In this document: in pieces, positions 61,250 through 64,000 of the stretch
Layout: every line of letters starts with the position of its first letter
Position numbering within the stretch: position 1 is the stretch's first letter
Source: Larimichthys crocea
Lineage: Eukaryota > Chordata > Actinopteri > Sciaenidae
Direction: 5' to 3'
NCBI RefSeq assembly: GCF_000972845.2
Contig: NC_040016.1
Location: 26,234,376 to 26,298,375 of the forward strand
Length of the DNA: 64,000 nt
Position numbers and translations under genes: made by a program
The notes under the pieces: model-generated
Databases searched by the model: none
Told to the model about the DNA's origin: nothing
Seen by the model: only the letters and a program-made list of their open reading frames with translations

Positions 61250-62245
61250 CCAAAAACACCAAGACAATAAATCAGATTCTTAAAACTCCTGGAGTCAGTT
61301 CAGGCTCTCATCAACAGATTAAGATCACGTGTGGCAGCTCGGGATCGAACTCTCAACTTCTGGATCTAAAAGGAGCGTGGTAACAAGACCTCAAACCACT
61401 GGACCACAGAACATCCAGGGAGACATCAGGAGCAGTGAGCAGTGGACCATGTGGTCCAGAAGGACATGGAGATTGGACTACAGCAGCCTACAGAAGTGGT
61501 TTCTTCTTGACTTCATTTATTTTTTACTTAATATTTGTTATGCACCAAAAACACCAAAAATACCAAGACAACATGAAAACCTGATTCTGGTTTGTCTCCT
61601 GGAGTCAGTTCAGAGTCTCAGCAGCAGATTTCTACAGGGTGCTGCTTTAAGCGGGGTTTGAACCCACAACTTCTGGATCTAAAAGTGGCTCAGTGCCAAG
61701 CTCTTAACCCACTGAACCAGAGAAGACGTGGGAGGACATGAGGAGCAGGGAGCAGTGGACCATGTGGTCCAAAAGGACATGGAGACGTGGTTTTCCTTCT
61801 ACATGATGAGACAAACAAAGTGAAGGACAGAGATGTTCTTCAGCAGCTCCATCAGGACTGATGGAGGAGAATCTTCAGCATGATTCCTCCATCAGTCTGA
61901 TCCTGGTTCTTCTTCTTCATCAGTACTGAAGATGGTCCAGTGGGGAAGGACGCCGACCGCCAACGTGGAGACGTGGGATCGAACCTCGGCTCTGAAAACC
62001 TGAGGTATGCAAAAACTCAAAAACCAAACCACACCGTCCAAAAACCGCGTTGCGCATTTCTCGTCGTGAATTTCTCCGATTTCAACAACTTGAAGACGTC
62101 GAGGGAAGCCGAGCATCGAGGAACAAAGAACAGGTGAGTCAAAGGTAAGTGGATGTTTCTTTCTTATTTTTGAACAAAACTTGATTTTCTTAAAATAATT
62201 GATTGTCTTTGTCACATATGCTGAACACGACCTCAGGAGCCAGCG
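61250..62245 (+). mobile_element. composite tRNA-headed repeat, copy X3 (empty site for the MITE)
   Basis: It carries minus-strand heads at 61337-61406 (B-box GAGTTCGATCCCG) and 61651-61721 (B-box GGGTTTGAACCCC context), and a plus-strand head at 61931-61998. The interval 61430-61560 matches the X1 sequence on both sides of the Tigger-like insertion, with only one TA, so X3 is the uninterrupted state. It ends near CATATGCTGAACACGACCTC. Confidence 0.75.
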
Positions 62246-63425
62246 AGTTGCCGTGTTTGGCTCCTCTTAGTCAGTTCAGGCTTCTTGCTGTTGGGCTGGG
62301 GGTGACTGATACCAAATGAAGTTCAGCCTCAAAGACACTGAAAATGAGAAAGCACGTTTTATTCTGGTTGTATGAGGATCATAGAAGAAACATTAATTCT
62401 TCTTGACACCGGAGCTACGAGGACACGGACTTGACTGTGGCGCTCATGTTACGACTGTTCATGACAATTAGCCACAGACTCGTCATTTCATCAGATGTAG
62501 AAGACAGAGCTGAGTGCTCAGAAGTTCCTCTTTGAAGCTCCGACTCGTCACTTGTTCACCTCGTTAGTCCCCATCGCTGCCAATCTCTATCAACCAAAAA
62601 TAATGTGTCATCATGGCTCGCTCCATCCAGTGATACAGATCTGTCTGTGTTTGCTAACGATGGTTCATGATGAGTTTAACGTCTCGGGTCATGGCTGCAA
62701 ACGGACAGTAAGAATACAGAATGCATGAGCGAGCTCAGAAAAGCCAAGAGGGCTGGATGTGATAGCTGCAGTCAGAACATCACTTATCTCCCACCACAGG
62801 CTGGAAACTCATCTCTTCCAGAAGTGCCTCACGTCCCCTCGTCCCCCTGAATCATATCCCCTCTGCTCCACCGGCTATAATACGCTCTTATCTCCAACGT
62901 AACAAAATCCGTTCACCTCTCCGCTCGGCTTTCATTTCTCTTATTTCACTTTAAAGGACTTCTCTTGTGCTGGTGCTGCTGGTCGTCGTCACAGAAACCT
63001 AATTATCTAACAACATCTTAAAATGTCTTTTCTTAGACTTTAATATAAATTAGTTGGAGTAAATGAAGTAAAGTAAAATGAAGTGGGTGGTGTGAGAAAT
63101 GCCGAACAAACCATCCAACCCCCGCCGCCCGCCGCCCCGGGCTCTCTCAGGTTAAGTCTGAGTAAATTCCTGTCCACATTCCCGGGCAGCTTCTTGTGTC
63201 ATCACCATGGAAACACGGCAACCCAAAACAGCAGTTAAAGAATTTTCTTCTTTAGTTTGTTATGATCACACTTTGTCTGGATTTGTAATATTCCACAAAC
63301 TGTGTCATGATTGTTACGGACAACAAAGATTAAAAATCTGAAGTGAGTGAAATGTCGCTTTGTGCAACATCAACTTAAACTGACGAGAACAGAGGAGAAC
63401 AGTGTTAACTCCTCATCCTACATGT
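62246..63425. other. non-coding stretch; possible LINE scrap near 62795
   Basis: At 62800-62835 the plus strand reads RLETHLFQKCLT, which resembles the extreme C-terminus of L2-type ORF2 ('LKTHLFxxAF'). This is weak. A GC-rich CCGCCGCCCGCCGCC patch sits at 63120-63140. No exon recognised. Confidence 0.4.
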
Positions 63426-63428
63426 TCG

Positions 63429-63565
63429 TTGGTCCAGTGGTTCAACATCTTGTCACAGAGCCTCCGTTATATCTAGAAGTTGTGAGATCAAACCCCGGCA
63501 AGAAAACCAGCTCAGTCAGCTCCCTGTCAGACTGGACTCTGCTGGTTTCAGAGGTTCTTGGTCCG
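63429..63565 (+). repeat. tRNA-like head plus a shared minisatellite core
   Basis: Head at 63429-63505: A-box TTGGTCCAGTGGTTCAAC, B-box-like GAGATCAAACCCC. It is followed at 63530-63562 by GACTGGACTCTGCTGGTTTC and AGAGGTTCTTGG, the core of the 47-bp repeat at 5170-5303. Confidence 0.6.
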
Positions 63566-63633
63566 GGTCGAGTCATGGCTGTCAGTTACAGTCACGTTGA
63601 AGGATGTTTGCGTGGTTCACGGATGCTTACAGA

Positions 63634-63760
63634 GGGCGGCTGTGGCTCAGGAGGTAGAGCAGGTTGTTCATTAATCAGATGATTGGCAGTTCGATTCCCG
63701 GCTCCTCCAGACCGCGTGTTGAAGTGTCCTTGGGCAAGTTACTAAAGTCCACATTGATCC
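63634..63760 (+). mobile_element. SINE-like element, well-preserved tRNA head
   Basis: The A-box is TGGCTCAGGAGGTAGAGC (fits TRGCNNARNNGG) and the B-box is CAGTTCGATTCCCGG (one base off the consensus GGTTCGANTCC), about 45 bases apart. Body: CTCCTCCAGACCGCGTGTTG, AAGTGTCCTTGGGCAAG. It is the same family as 10068-10330 but truncated after about 125 bp. It is not a functional tRNA gene, because the acceptor-stem halves do not pair and the body continues. Confidence 0.75.
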
Positions 63761-64000
63761 TGGGGCTGCGACCAAAGAAAGTTTTCTGTCTCGCTGGTTG
63801 AGTTCCTGCTGAATATGTAAAAACAGTCTCTGTTTCTCTTTTATACAACTCACCTGTTCAGATTATATTAAGACTTAAAGTGAATCCACACCTGCTGACC
63901 AATCAGAATCATCATATCATTTCAAACTGAGTATGTTAAATCACTGTCGTACAGCCCAGTTACAGACATGTAGAAATATCTTTCCCTCCATGCGAGACGT

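Noticed and set aside
63634..63710. Functional tRNA gene
   Set aside because: A- and B-boxes are present, but the ends do not pair as an acceptor stem and the sequence continues into a known-type SINE body.
1..64000. CRISPR array, phage, integron, secretion or biosynthetic gene cluster
   Set aside because: Tandem arrays here lack the direct-repeat plus unique-spacer pattern, and no prokaryotic-type genes are present; the DNA is vertebrate.

Overview
The window is non-coding, repeat-rich vertebrate DNA. The mix of sequences points to a teleost fish, probably a percomorph: very many (CA)n/(GT)n arrays, minisatellites, tRNA-headed short elements with the tail phrase GTCCTTGGGCAAG, CR1/L2-type LINE scraps, and hAT and Tc1/mariner-like MITEs. 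There is no bacterial-style gene, operon, CRISPR array, or intact transposase or reverse transcriptase. Almost every long open reading frame is a by-product of tandem repeats. I support only one candidate host coding segment, a 44-bp putative internal exon at 36708-36751 (+). The window is therefore best read as a large intron or a gene-poor intergenic interval.

Layout. 1-8.6 kb: mostly unique sequence, with a minus-strand LINE 3' end (2497-3150), a 47-bp minisatellite (5170-5303) and a possible conserved regulatory block (6830-7345). 8.6-24.1 kb: one 7.7-kb segment present twice in direct orientation. The first copy (8646-16360) is clean. The second (16361-24118) is full of one-base insertions and deletions, including inside (GT)n runs and all minisatellites. 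This looks like an unpolished long-read sequence joined beside its own polished version, i.e. a false duplication. 24.1-54 kb: tetranucleotide and dinucleotide arrays, five copies of a dispersed element that carries a 33-bp minisatellite and the remains of a transposon-type protein domain, the putative exon, a 58-unit 14-bp minisatellite (39008-39825), a hAT-type MITE with perfect 8-bp target duplications (46198-46376), a long perfect hairpin (50272-50342) and a 16-unit minisatellite (52579-53034). 54-64 kb: a nest of about a dozen tRNA-like (A-box/B-box) heads inside three copies of a composite repeat. One copy is interrupted by a 334-bp Tigger-like MITE whose empty site is preserved in another copy. 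A LINE scrap and a TA-flanked MITE are also here.

I see no cooperating gene set and no undescribed functional system. The most consequential observation is the probable assembly artefact at 16361-24118. The most biologically interesting ones are the transposon-borne 33-bp minisatellite family, the tRNA-like head cluster and the single putative exon. Calls of regulatory (CNE-like) blocks are guesses from base texture only.
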